Positions 31,259 to 39,641 of a stretch of DNA of 64,000 nucleotides are shown piece after piece. The position numbers were made by a program, and so were the translations under genes. This stretch comes from Aurantiochytrium sp. KH105 (Eukaryota > Sar > Bigyra > Thraustochytrida > Thraustochytriidae): positions 310,001-374,000 of the forward strand of contig BGKB01000041.1 in the NCBI GenBank assembly GCA_003116975.1, given 5' to 3'. Each line of letters opens with the position of its first letter. The first letter of the stretch is position 1. The notes beneath the pieces are model-generated. The model was not told where the DNA came from, ran no database searches, and saw only the letters and a list, made by a program, of their open reading frames with translations.

Positions 31259-32302
31259 ATGGGTGCAGCTTGGGCGTCGAGCACGATGCCTGGAAAGGAC
31301 GAAGGTTCAGGAGTGGAGCACGCACGCGAGCAGCAGGTGGTAGCATCGAATGCTGGTGAGGATGACCTCGAGGCGGCATCCGGAGCTGCTGCGACGGGAA
31401 CGGACGAGCGAGATGAGAATGTGAAAGCTATCTGCGAAGACGCTATCAATGAAGCGGACAAGGCTAGGTCGTTTGTTCACGGTGCTCTGAGCAGCTGTTT
31501 CGAATCGATCTTCATGGCCCTCGTTGGCCTCCAGCTTCAAGAAGTATCTCACGAGCTGTCTGAGGTCGAGACTGTAGATCAAAATTTCACCCCATCCGAC
31601 ATTACATTCCTTGGCACGATCCTGATCACAGCGAGCGTCTTTTGGTTATTACAGTGTTTTTGCCTCTGGTGGAGATTCAGCGCATCATCTGGGATTTTCA
31701 AACTAAGAGCTCGGCAAAGCTTGGATTTTTCACGAGCCGGATCGGTTCTTCTTACAGGCTTTTTCATTTTTGCCGTGCAACAAGTCAAGATAAAGATTAT
31801 TCAGGACCCTTCTCACCTCTTGTTTCTCGCGATGGGAACCTTCACAAGCGTGGTGAACTACACAGCAGGAGCCAAAGCTACGCTCAAGGTACACGAAAAG
31901 GGCGCTTATACCTTTCCAATGACGAGAGTCTCGCCGCTCCTTTATCTGGGTCTCGAATTCATTGCTGCTCCGGTCTTTGTAGTAGTGGGAAGTCTCATCG
32001 CATGGTGCGCAATGCTCCTTGTCATGGTCTTTTTCTGCCTCCTCCCGATTTTCTACATTATGGACATCATCAGCGGAGAACGAGTAGATTTTGTGGAGAT
32101 TGCTCTCTCAGTTGTGAGCTTGCCCAACCAATGTAGCTCAGTCGGATTGAATCTAGCACTTGAAGGCCCCGGTTCTCTCATGCTCATCGGCGGCGACCGT
32201 CCCATGGCAGCGATAGATTCGTCAAGAATTCTCAACGCCTCCGGCATCATTATAGATGTGCTAGTGTGGGTGATCCTCTTTACCAATTTGAGCTACAGCT
32301 AG
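31259..32302 (+). CDS. Unknown multi-pass membrane protein
   Basis: The ATG at 31259 gives 347 residues in one exon. The N-terminal 90 residues are polar and acidic. About six hydrophobic segments follow: DITFLGTILITASVFWLLQ, SVLLTGFFIFAVQQV, LLFLAMGTFTSVVNYTA, a long region AAPVFVVVGSLIAWCAMLLV plus MVFFCLLPIFYIMDII, and the C-terminal GIIIDVLVWVILFTNL. No signature residues of a known transporter or channel are recognised. Codon choice is less GC-biased than in genes on either side, as in the next gene. The membrane location is secure; the function is unknown. Confidence 0.7.
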   Translation: MGAAWASSTMPGKDEGSGVEHAREQQVVASNAGEDDLEAASGAAATGTDERDENVKAICEDAINEADKARSFVHGALSSCFESIFMALVGLQLQEVSHELSEVETVDQNFTPSDITFLGTILITASVFWLLQCFCLWWRFSASSGIFKLRARQSLDFSRAGSVLLTGFFIFAVQQVKIKIIQDPSHLLFLAMGTFTSVVNYTAGAKATLKVHEKGAYTFPMTRVSPLLYLGLEFIAAPVFVVVGSLIAWCAMLLVMVFFCLLPIFYIMDIISGERVDFVEIALSVVSLPNQCSSVGLNLALEGPGSLMLIGGDRPMAAIDSSRILNASGIIIDVLVWVILFTNLSYS

Positions 32303-32606
32303 CACAGTTCTCGGCCATAATTTGGCAGAGAGGCTTGGAAAATCTGCAGCCAGATCATTTTTCTTTTCCAAGATCGTCTTATCCTACGTATAACATCGGC
32401 GGAAATTCACTTTTTTTTTAGAATTCTTGGATGAGGTGATTGGCCGCCAGAGCTGCAAGCGCATTCGTGCGCGGAGAGCGAGAGGACGCGGAGCTGCAAG
32501 GGCGGAGGGGCACTCGTCTCGACAAGGAATCCGTGCGGAGGCACCGGTGCTGCGACTTGGTGAACCAGCGCTACGACTTGCTGCTTTAAGGTGCTTGCAA
32601 GTGAAG
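32303..32606. other. Short intergenic stretch with strong acceptor-like site
   Basis: A long T-run ending ttcacttttttttt-ag at 32420 is a good splice acceptor. The downstream frame is open from there to the ATG at 32607 and could be the 3' part of an intron-split first exon. No donor partner could be placed with confidence. Confidence 0.3.
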
Positions 32607-35180
32607 ATGCCCCGGCGAAGACGTGGGGGTGGGAGAAGACCGTCACCGGCAGGAAAGAACAAGAGACAGCGCTCGCCTGCGTTGACACAGAAAGCTCCGA
32701 ACAAAAGGCAAACGAGTAGAGACAGCCCCGCCAAAGTTCCCAAAAGCAAAGATCTATCCCGCCCTTCGACAGGCCCTGGTGCTCCTGAGAGTATGTTTGG
32801 TGCTGATCCATCCAAATCCACTGCTGCTACGGAGCAGCAGTCTCGTTCAAAAAGGCGTCATGTTGAGCTCGACAAGATCTTGTTCGATTTTAATAGCGAC
32901 GACCAGGAGCAGCCTCTTTCTAGTCTCAGAGCTGCTTCCGTGAAAAAGAAGCGCAAACGGTCAGTGACAAGTGCCCAGGATCCGGGTACAAGCTCAAACA
33001 GAGATGCATCCAGAGGGGGAAATGAGAGCACTTTCTCTGTCTCACACGAAAAGGAAGATCGCAAAGAAAGAGAACCATGTGGGGCCGCTGAGTTCTGCTT
33101 GAACTTGCACGACGAGACCTTCAACTTGAGACCTGCACACAAATGCCACTGTTGTAAAGTGCCGGTGCACAATCTCTGTTCCCAAGCTGCAGGACTTGAC
33201 GAGAGTGTATTTGGATGTATTAAGGTAATCACGAAACACTGGGAGCACAAGAACAAGAAGCTCACGTCCACTCTAGTGACTGAAAAAGTTGGCTCTGTTG
33301 AAGTGCTCCGCTTTGTGGCCAAAAACAATGAGTTCTCTCCTGCTTCGGAAAGCAACTCCGTGGGATCAGATCATGGAGAGGGGGATGGAGCAGACCTTAT
33401 GCAGCGCTTCACATCCGCAATATTTGAGAATGCGAGAATCTGGTTGAAAGAGCGAACAAAGCGTGACTTTCCAGACTTAAAAAGTCTGAAGATTTGCATG
33501 GCTCGTATATTGAAGCGGCAAGGAAATGTGGTAAAAGACTACAGACAAGCTTTGGCAGCATTATTCACGGAGGCCAATATACTGGAAAAAATTGATGACT
33601 CTCTGCAGCTTCAGTTTCGCGAAAAGCTGCGGAGCGGCAACCATGCCATTTTCACCAGTGTGTCTCAGGGTGCAGATACGCAAGAAGACACTGCGTCAAA
33701 TCCTCAGAGACGTTCTTTTTTTGAGTCAGCTGAAAAGGCATTTGGCCAAGGTAATGCAAAAGCAATCCACCCCAACCTTTTCCCTGGATTCTACAAGAAC
33801 AAAGCGCGTCTGCTCGTGACCCTAACAGGCAGTGACTACGCTGCATACCTTTGTTGCATTGCTCCATTTCTCCTGGCGGGTGACACTGGCCGATTGCCCT
33901 TTGCAGAAAGCGAGAGTGAGACGGTGCAAGAACGTGCAGAGGCATGGTGTGACAAGGCTGCAGCATTAACTCGTGCAATCGAGAAAGCAGATGACCACGC
34001 GTCCGAGGACAGGGCATCTGAAGGCGTCGATCGTCGCGGCAGGAAGTGGAAAGGTAAGGAAATGACAAATTTCGTGGCACGACTCGTTGAGGCAGTCCTA
34101 GCGCCCGAGCACAGGGAGCTTCGAGAAGACATCTTTGAGTCCAGAAATCGAAGGGATGGCCAACAAGCGGCGAAGGGATTGCGCTCGAATCGACAAGGCT
34201 CCTTTCACAAGCTAGCTGCGATCATCAAAGGAGACCTGCTCGTGGAAAGACGTGAGCTACCTGGTACTGGAGGAACGATACCCTCTTTTATGCCCATTAA
34301 TAATTCTATGGAGAAGACTCCCTTTCGTCCGGACAATATATACAAGGACGACTTTCCTAATATTGATCCATCGGCATTGCCGCCTTCTTCAATTCAGGTG
34401 GACAACCTTCTAGTGAGAAGTACACTCCGCTATTTGAAGTCCCGAGTGTCCGTTGCGTATCGACACGTGGCGAGGAGCGGCCAGCATTGTCGGGATTCTG
34501 CACTTTTCTTTGCAGAGAAGGTGTCCGACGATGAAGAAGGCTTGGACGAAAGAGGTGGTCTCAATGGGGCAGATGTCTGTATACATTCTCAATCCGCCGG
34601 CAGTGGCGATGGAAAATGGAAGGAAACGACGTCAAGTAGAAGGACTGGAAATGTAGCTGCTTTCCACAGGAGCACCAAGTACAACGGGCCGGAATTTCGT
34701 TCTGATCTCATAGCGTATATTCTACAGATCGCTTTCGACCCTGGCGAGCCATCTCGACAGGCGCTCACTCGACAAATTTTCGCTCTCGTCTTTCCTCGTC
34801 GCTCGACCAGACGCCGAGAAGATTTTCCACGGCCCAGGCAGCCACATGGTAGATCCGAATCTGACCTCGGCGAGGCACTCCAGCAGGCGATTAAAGCGAT
34901 GAACGAGATTTCGCAGCGGTCCTTCTCAATTACGCCCTCGAGTGCTGGCCAATTGGAAATGTCAAGACGCAACATGCAAGTATCTGAGTTGAATGCGGTC
35001 ATAGGTCTCACACAGCAATGCATCGAGATAATGGACAGGTCTGACGATCGTCGATTCGCTCCCATTAGCGAAATGGCGTCGTCGATCGTTATGAAAGCGG
35101 TTCACAAGTTTGACAAGTTGCTCACATCAATCGACAACGAGGTTCCCTTGAACAGTGAACAGAGGGACGAACAGCATTGA
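32607..35180 (+). CDS. Orphan basic protein with Cys/His cluster
   Basis: From the first in-frame ATG (32607, MPRRRRGGGRR) the frame encodes 857 residues. The N-terminus is very basic (likely nuclear signal; KKKRKR near residue 113). Residues 150-195 hold a Cys/His cluster, including HKCHCCKVPVHNLC, that looks like a small zinc-binding treble clef or PHD-like half-finger. The rest is mainly helical and charged with no catalytic motif I recognise; helical stretches occur at ALAALFTEANILEKIDDSL and the C-terminal SELNAVIGLTQQCIEI. Codon use is mixed (many AGA/AGG Arg codons) and GC is lower than in most of the window, so a mobile-element origin or low expression is possible. The gene may begin further upstream if the acceptor at 32420 is used. 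Confidence 0.6.
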   Translation: MPRRRRGGGRRPSPAGKNKRQRSPALTQKAPNKRQTSRDSPAKVPKSKDLSRPSTGPGAPESMFGADPSKSTAATEQQSRSKRRHVELDKILFDFNSDDQEQPLSSLRAASVKKKRKRSVTSAQDPGTSSNRDASRGGNESTFSVSHEKEDRKEREPCGAAEFCLNLHDETFNLRPAHKCHCCKVPVHNLCSQAAGLDESVFGCIKVITKHWEHKNKKLTSTLVTEKVGSVEVLRFVAKNNEFSPASESNSVGSDHGEGDGADLMQRFTSAIFENARIWLKERTKRDFPDLKSLKICMARILKRQGNVVKDYRQALAALFTEANILEKIDDSLQLQFREKLRSGNHAIFTSVSQGADTQEDTASNPQRRSFFESAEKAFGQGNAKAIHPNLFPGFYKNKARLLVTLTGSDYAAYLCCIAPFLLAGDTGRLPFAESESETVQERAEAWCDKAAALTRAIEKADDHASEDRASEGVDRRGRKWKGKEMTNFVARLVEAVLAPEHRELREDIFESRNRRDGQQAAKGLRSNRQGSFHKLAAIIKGDLLVERRELPGTGGTIPSFMPINNSMEKTPFRPDNIYKDDFPNIDPSALPPSSIQVDNLLVRSTLRYLKSRVSVAYRHVARSGQHCRDSALFFAEKVSDDEEGLDERGGLNGADVCIHSQSAGSGDGKWKETTSSRRTGNVAAFHRSTKYNGPEFRSDLIAYILQIAFDPGEPSRQALTRQIFALVFPRRSTRRREDFPRPRQPHGRSESDLGEALQQAIKAMNEISQRSFSITPSSAGQLEMSRRNMQVSELNAVIGLTQQCIEIMDRSDDRRFAPISEMASSIVMKAVHKFDKLLTSIDNEVPLNSEQRDEQH

Positions 35181-35480
35181 TATTGCTGGAGGTTCAAGCT
35201 CATTTGGAGGCTCTGCCATGGGCCTTTCCGTTTCCGAGTCCGAGTCCGAGAGCGAATAAATGTTTTTGGTTCTTCCGAAAATATGGAGCTTCTTGTCAGG
35301 CTTTGAAAGGAGCTGGGGCATCGCAATTCGAATAAACTCTAAAAATTTGCGTCTTTCGGTAGTACCAGCGAAGATCGACTTGACTGTTTGATCTTGTTCA
35401 CCGCCGGACCCAACGGGGCCAACCAAACAAAAAACCCTGACCGGAATTTTCAAGTTGAGCGAGTCAACGCAAGTAGTCAT
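35127..35480 (-). CDS. Possible 117-residue protein, antisense overlap at its 3' end
   Basis: The ATG at 35480 opens a 117-residue frame (MTTCVDSLNLKIPVRVFCLV...). Composition is ordinary: a strand-like start (IPVRVFCLVGPVG), a helix (ERRKFLEFIRIAMPQLL), then a Ser/Asp/Glu stretch. Its last 54 bp overlap the coding end of the orphan gene on the other strand. It starts 124 bp from the PUF gene in the opposite direction, with CAGGCCTA (35504-35511) between. No family is recognised. It could be a chance frame. Confidence 0.35.
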   Translation of the reverse strand: MTTCVDSLNLKIPVRVFCLVGPVGSGGEQDQTVKSIFAGTTERRKFLEFIRIAMPQLLSKPDKKLHIFGRTKNIYSLSDSDSETERPMAEPPNELEPPAISMLFVPLFTVQGNLVVD

Positions 35481-35503
35481 TCTGTGGTTTATCGCGGTTG
35501 TAA

Positions 35504-35511
35504 CAGGCCTA
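35504..35511. promoter_or_regulatory. CAGGCCTA element (one-base variant of the TAGGCCTA box)
   Basis: It lies 93 bp upstream of the PUF start and 24 bp upstream of the possible small divergent gene. A second such variant is at 27775-27782. Confidence 0.25.
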
Positions 35512-35603
35512 TAGTTGATCTGTAGAATCTTTCCGCGTCAACAATACTTTCTGCCAGATCGGCAAAGAGCCAAAGGCGACGCCCGCCACAGCGTACGAAG
35601 ATC

Positions 35604-37961
35604 ATGTCGGATGGCTGGGGGCGCTGGACGCCTCCGAGCGCAAGCGGCGACCCGTTCGCCTCCGTGGCCTCGTCGTCGCAGCAGCACCAGCAGCACCAGC
35701 AGCATCAGCAGCACCAACATGAGCAACACCAGCAGGCTCAGCAGCAACATCTGCAACAGCTCCAACAGCAGCCAGACGGGTTCGCGATGTTTGGCGCAGG
35801 GGCGCCAGGCACCGCCGGGGCACACGAACTGCACATGAGCGTGCCGCCCGCTCCATCAAGGCCACCGCCAGGCTTGCAGCACAACGATACAATGCCGCTG
35901 GCAGCGACTTCTGCCGCGCCAAGCCACGCAGACGAGCTTCCAGGGCTAATGCACATGCTTGGAGATAGCACAACAACGCAAACAAACATGTGGAGTACTA
36001 TGCCATCATCAAGCAGCGTCTGGGGCGTCGCCTCGACTCCTGATCCGGGTTTGTCCTCCACCGCCTTTGGAATGCCAGCGGCGCCCCAGCAAGGCATGCT
36101 TGGCGCGTCTTCGACTTCGTCCGGAATGCCTTCTTCGCTTGTCTCCCCACCAGGGCTTGACGCACGTTTAAGTCACAGCTCTACGTCTAATCTCGCCCGA
36201 AGTGAAGGCTTGGGCCCAGGACTCGGGACGCACAAGGGGTTCGCGGCAGTTCCCTCTGAATCTCTCGCCTCACTTCACATTTTCGACTACACTTCGCAAA
36301 GTATTTCGCCCCCGACAGCTGGGACATCAATGCTTGAGCCCGGCTCTGCAAGTGGGGCCAGCAGCGGCAATGCGTCAGTGCCCAGTTCGCAAACGAGACG
36401 ATCTGACAAAGCTCCAACCTCGGGCGGATCCGTTGCCAAAACGCTCGAGGATGACATTGATGATCTTCGACTGAAACTCGTGTCGCGTCAGCGCAAGATG
36501 CGTACGCAAGAGGAGGACCTGTTGACCTCATCCAAGAAAACCAAATCTCGATCGGGAGATTTCGATGTCGATGCAGAGCTCAGGCGTCTCGAGGGCAAAT
36601 ACAGGACCCCAAACGAACCTGTGGGAAATCTGGATGTCGACGAGTTGCTGGATCTTGTCACCAACCGACAGCCACTACATGCACTCACCGGGGCGGGTGC
36701 TGGCGCGGGCACGGGCTCAAATGCAGCCGGGCAGTCAGCGCCAGGATCGCGAAGCGTATCGCCCGCCAGAGGAGGAGAAGGTCTCACCGAGTATTCGTCG
36801 GGCGCGCCCGGCTATAGCGGGACCTCGAGCGAGATTTTCTTGCCCGCGGCCCGGCGCGAGGAGATAGTTGCTTCAATTCGGACCGTAGCAGGCAGTCAAG
36901 CCGTTCAACGAGATCTCGATAGTCTGACCAGCTTGCGCGTCCGCGACAGCGAGTACGACAACCTCATGCACCGTGCACTCGAGGTCTTCGTGTCGGCACA
37001 GGGCCAGCTGGGCCGCCTCCTCATGCATCGCACGGCTAATTACGCCGTATCCAAGCTCTTTGAGGTCCTCGATGCGCGCGACCGTCTCGAATTTCTCAAG
37101 GAGATCAAAAACAGACTCAGTCGCATTGCGCAGCATCCTCAGGGCACCTTTGCTCTGCAAAAGATTATTTCCGCCCTTCACGACCCCGAACATCTTAAAA
37201 TTGTCCAAGAAGGCCTGCGCTTCGAGGTGCGAAGCCTCGCCCTCGACCGACACGCCACCTTTACACTGCAAAAGCTTTTGTCTTCCCCACTCCGGGGCGA
37301 TCTGAAAAACTTTTCTCTCGCGCTTCTCTTGCTGCACACCGAACCACGCGGAACGCAAGAAAGTCTCGTGGAACAAATCACGCAGGAAGATATCGATTAT
37401 TTTCGCCAAGCCTGTCTGAACAAGCACGGAGCCATGCTGCTCACGGCATTTATCCGTAACTGTCCAGAGACCTGCTTTGGTCTTCTCGTCCACATTATGA
37501 AACCAAATCTCGTCGATGCTGCCTGCGACCAATACGGCAACTACGTGGTTCAAAAGGCACTCGAGCGAGCCTGTACTTCAGAGCATTATGCCAGCGCCGC
37601 CTTTATCATCACAGAGGCGCTTTGCTTTCCTGATCAGACGCTTTTGCGGGTCGCCACAGACTCCTTTGGCGTCAAAGTATTTCTCACGGCGCTTTCCCAA
37701 AGCGCTTCGGTTCGCGACAAAATCACCGAGCGCATTTTCCCCGTCACCGCGGACCCCCAGACACAAATGGGCCAGATTTTACTCGCGCTCATGAGCAACC
37801 CCGAAGCATCGACGCTCTTGAAACGGGCTATTCGACTGCAGCAAGACGCAGATGTTCGTGCGCGCCACGTGCAACTTATTTGGGACCTCTTGCCTGCATG
37901 TCAGCCTCTTATCAACGCCCCCGAGTATGAACGATGGGTACACTTTCTCGAGCGAACCTAG
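35604..37961 (+). CDS. Pumilio/PUF-family RNA-binding protein
   Basis: The gene is a single exon of 785 residues (ATG 35604, MSDGWGRWTPP). The first 110 residues are Gln/His-rich and the next 340 Ser/Pro/Gly-rich, probably disordered. PUF repeats run from about residue 455 to 745. Recognisable helices include HRTANYAVSKLFEVL, HPQGTFALQKIISAL, DRHATFTLQKLL, NKHGAMLLTAFIRN, DQYGNYVVQKALE and DSFGVKVFLTAL. PUF proteins bind 3' UTR elements base by base and recruit deadenylases. The NYVVQ repeat keeps the canonical base-contact residues, but several others (TFALQ, AMLLT, VKVFL) deviate, so RNA preference may differ from the UGUA class. The last 50 coding bases overlap LarE on the other strand. 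Confidence 0.92.
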   Translation: MSDGWGRWTPPSASGDPFASVASSSQQHQQHQQHQQHQHEQHQQAQQQHLQQLQQQPDGFAMFGAGAPGTAGAHELHMSVPPAPSRPPPGLQHNDTMPLAATSAAPSHADELPGLMHMLGDSTTTQTNMWSTMPSSSSVWGVASTPDPGLSSTAFGMPAAPQQGMLGASSTSSGMPSSLVSPPGLDARLSHSSTSNLARSEGLGPGLGTHKGFAAVPSESLASLHIFDYTSQSISPPTAGTSMLEPGSASGASSGNASVPSSQTRRSDKAPTSGGSVAKTLEDDIDDLRLKLVSRQRKMRTQEEDLLTSSKKTKSRSGDFDVDAELRRLEGKYRTPNEPVGNLDVDELLDLVTNRQPLHALTGAGAGAGTGSNAAGQSAPGSRSVSPARGGEGLTEYSSGAPGYSGTSSEIFLPAARREEIVASIRTVAGSQAVQRDLDSLTSLRVRDSEYDNLMHRALEVFVSAQGQLGRLLMHRTANYAVSKLFEVLDARDRLEFLKEIKNRLSRIAQHPQGTFALQKIISALHDPEHLKIVQEGLRFEVRSLALDRHATFTLQKLLSSPLRGDLKNFSLALLLLHTEPRGTQESLVEQITQEDIDYFRQACLNKHGAMLLTAFIRNCPETCFGLLVHIMKPNLVDAACDQYGNYVVQKALERACTSEHYASAAFIITEALCFPDQTLLRVATDSFGVKVFLTALSQSASVRDKITERIFPVTADPQTQMGQILLALMSNPEASTLLKRAIRLQQDADVRARHVQLIWDLLPACQPLINAPEYERWVHFLERT

Positions 37962-39037
37962 ATGACCTGGGAGACTGACTCACACTTCCCGAGCGAAACG
38001 TTCGCGCCTCGATGGCCGCTTTGGAGATTTGGAGTATCTCGCTCAGGTCCTTCAGTATTCCCTGTGCGGCCTCGAGGCGTTCCGCGTCGACTTCGACGCA
38101 AAAGCGGCCACCGCGCAGCATTCGAAAACGCAGATTCTCGCTCTCTTGCAGCCGCAGTCGACTGCGAACCAGCTCTTCCGCGTGCTCTACTGTTGCGAGA
38201 TGCTCTTCGAGTGCGCGTACACCTGGTGCGAGACGGGAGCGAAGACACGGCGAGGCTGCAATCCTCGCCGTCCGAAGTCCCAGTTCTGCGGCCACAGATC
38301 GTACTTGTGCTTTCGTCAGCGAGTCGAGTGGCGAAAGGACCTTGAACTCGCGCGCAGCCTGGAACGTTGAGTCCAAAATGCACGTAATCACGCACGCAAA
38401 CAGGCAAATGCCTCATACAAGGTTGGTTAGAGTGTTTCCATAGAAAGAACCTTTTCCCCCTCTCGCGCTCTCGCTCGCGTATTTTCCCTTTCCCTTTCAC
38501 TAGCTAGTCTCATGACTTTTTTCAACTCACAATGAGTCCCAAACGCGTGGGATCCTCGAGATCGTCTGCGTTCGTCCCATTGAAAAGTCGGATCTCGTGC
38601 GGGCGAGAGGAGGCCCCAAAGTGGCGCCGAATATCCTCGAGGACGTCGCCGTACAACGACACCTTGCAATGGTAGCAGCTCTCCCCCTCATTGGCCACGT
38701 ACGCTGGCCGACTGCCCTCGGACGTGCGCACCTCAACCAGCGGAATGCCAATGTCCTCGCGCGCCACCTCGCGCGCCTGCTCGAGCTGCCTGCGCGGCAG
38801 CGACGCCGAGACCCCGAGCGCCGCCACGGCGCGCTCCGGGAAGACGCGATGCACGCACGCCGCCACGACGCTCGAGTCCACGCCGCCCGAGTACGCCACC
38901 ACGTTCACGCCCGGCGCCCCCGCGCCCCCGGCCCGCACGCGCGCGAGCACGCGCTCCAAGAGCGCCGCCATCGTCGCCGCTTCTCCAAGGCGGTTTGCCA
39001 CAACCGTGCGCGTCTTCTTCTCTTCGTCTTCGTTCAT
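37912..39037 (-). CDS. larE: LarE-type PP-loop ATPase / sacrificial sulfurtransferase, two exons
   Basis: Exons 39037-38531 and 38358-37912 join in phase 0 (ATT|gtgagt ... ttccag|GCT) and encode 317 residues. The PP-loop SGGVDSSVVA binds ATP. ESCYHCKVSLY, FNGTNADDLEDPTR and LTKAQVRSVAAELGL follow the LarE order, and SPCLRSRL contains the Cys that in Lactobacillus LarE is sacrificed as sulfur donor. LarE completes the nickel-pincer cofactor with LarB and LarC; no partner is visible here. The join restores GLIAAREFKVLSPLDSL, a normal LarE segment. The last ~30 residues are Ser/Arg-rich and overlap the PUF coding end. The gene diverges from IFT172. Bacterial ancestry is likely for this family in eukaryotes, but the gene has an intron and local codon use, so any transfer is old. 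Confidence 0.85.
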
Positions 39038-39641
39038 CCTCGCCTTGGCATCGATCGTGCCAGGTCGATCGGCCCCGCGCGACGCCGGCCCGGCCGAAGG
39101 GCGTCCCCGCCATCGCCGCCGCTCTTCACAGCCAGCCCGCCGGCCAGCCAGCCGGGCTGCGCGCGAGCGGCGGGCGCTCTCGGCGGCGAGCGAACTGCCC
39201 GACGCCAGGCAGGCTTTGCGAGAAAGATTTCCGCGCAGAGCGAGCTCAGAACCAAGAACCAGGAACTCCGAGGTGGTGCGCGCACCTCGGTCGGGATCGC
39301 GGGCTCCTTTCCTTCCTTCCTTCCGCTCGGGGCTGGCCTCGGGGCGGGGCGAGAGCGCGGACAGGCTGGGCCTTGCCTTGCCTTGCCTTGCCTCGGCTAC
39401 TTCGAAGTTACAGCGAGTGGCATTGTGCAGTGACTGCCAAGGGCATCTCAACGGTCACATGAGCATCGTTGCGACTCGACTCGGCAAGAGTCTCTCGCCA
39501 GAAGCGCAACCTGGCAGCTAGCTCAAAGGTGAGAGAGAGAGCGCCGGTCAAGGCGCACGCAAGCGCGCGGAAGCCAGCAAAAGCTGAGGACGCAAGCACG
39601 AGCCCCGGCGCGAGCGAAGGGGCGCGTCGCCAGTCAGCACC
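39038..39641. promoter_or_regulatory. Divergent region between LarE and IFT172 with CCTTG repeat
   Basis: This 604-bp region has no supportable gene. A (CCTTG)4 run lies at 39371-39392. A GA-rich stretch precedes the IFT172 start. Confidence 0.4.
39371..39392. repeat. CCTTG pentanucleotide repeat
   Basis: Four tandem ccttg units lie in the LarE/IFT172 divergent region. Confidence 0.85.

Noticed and set aside
39371-39392. CCTTG repeat as a telomere-like sequence
   Set aside because: Only four units, in the middle of a gene-dense region between two start codons.
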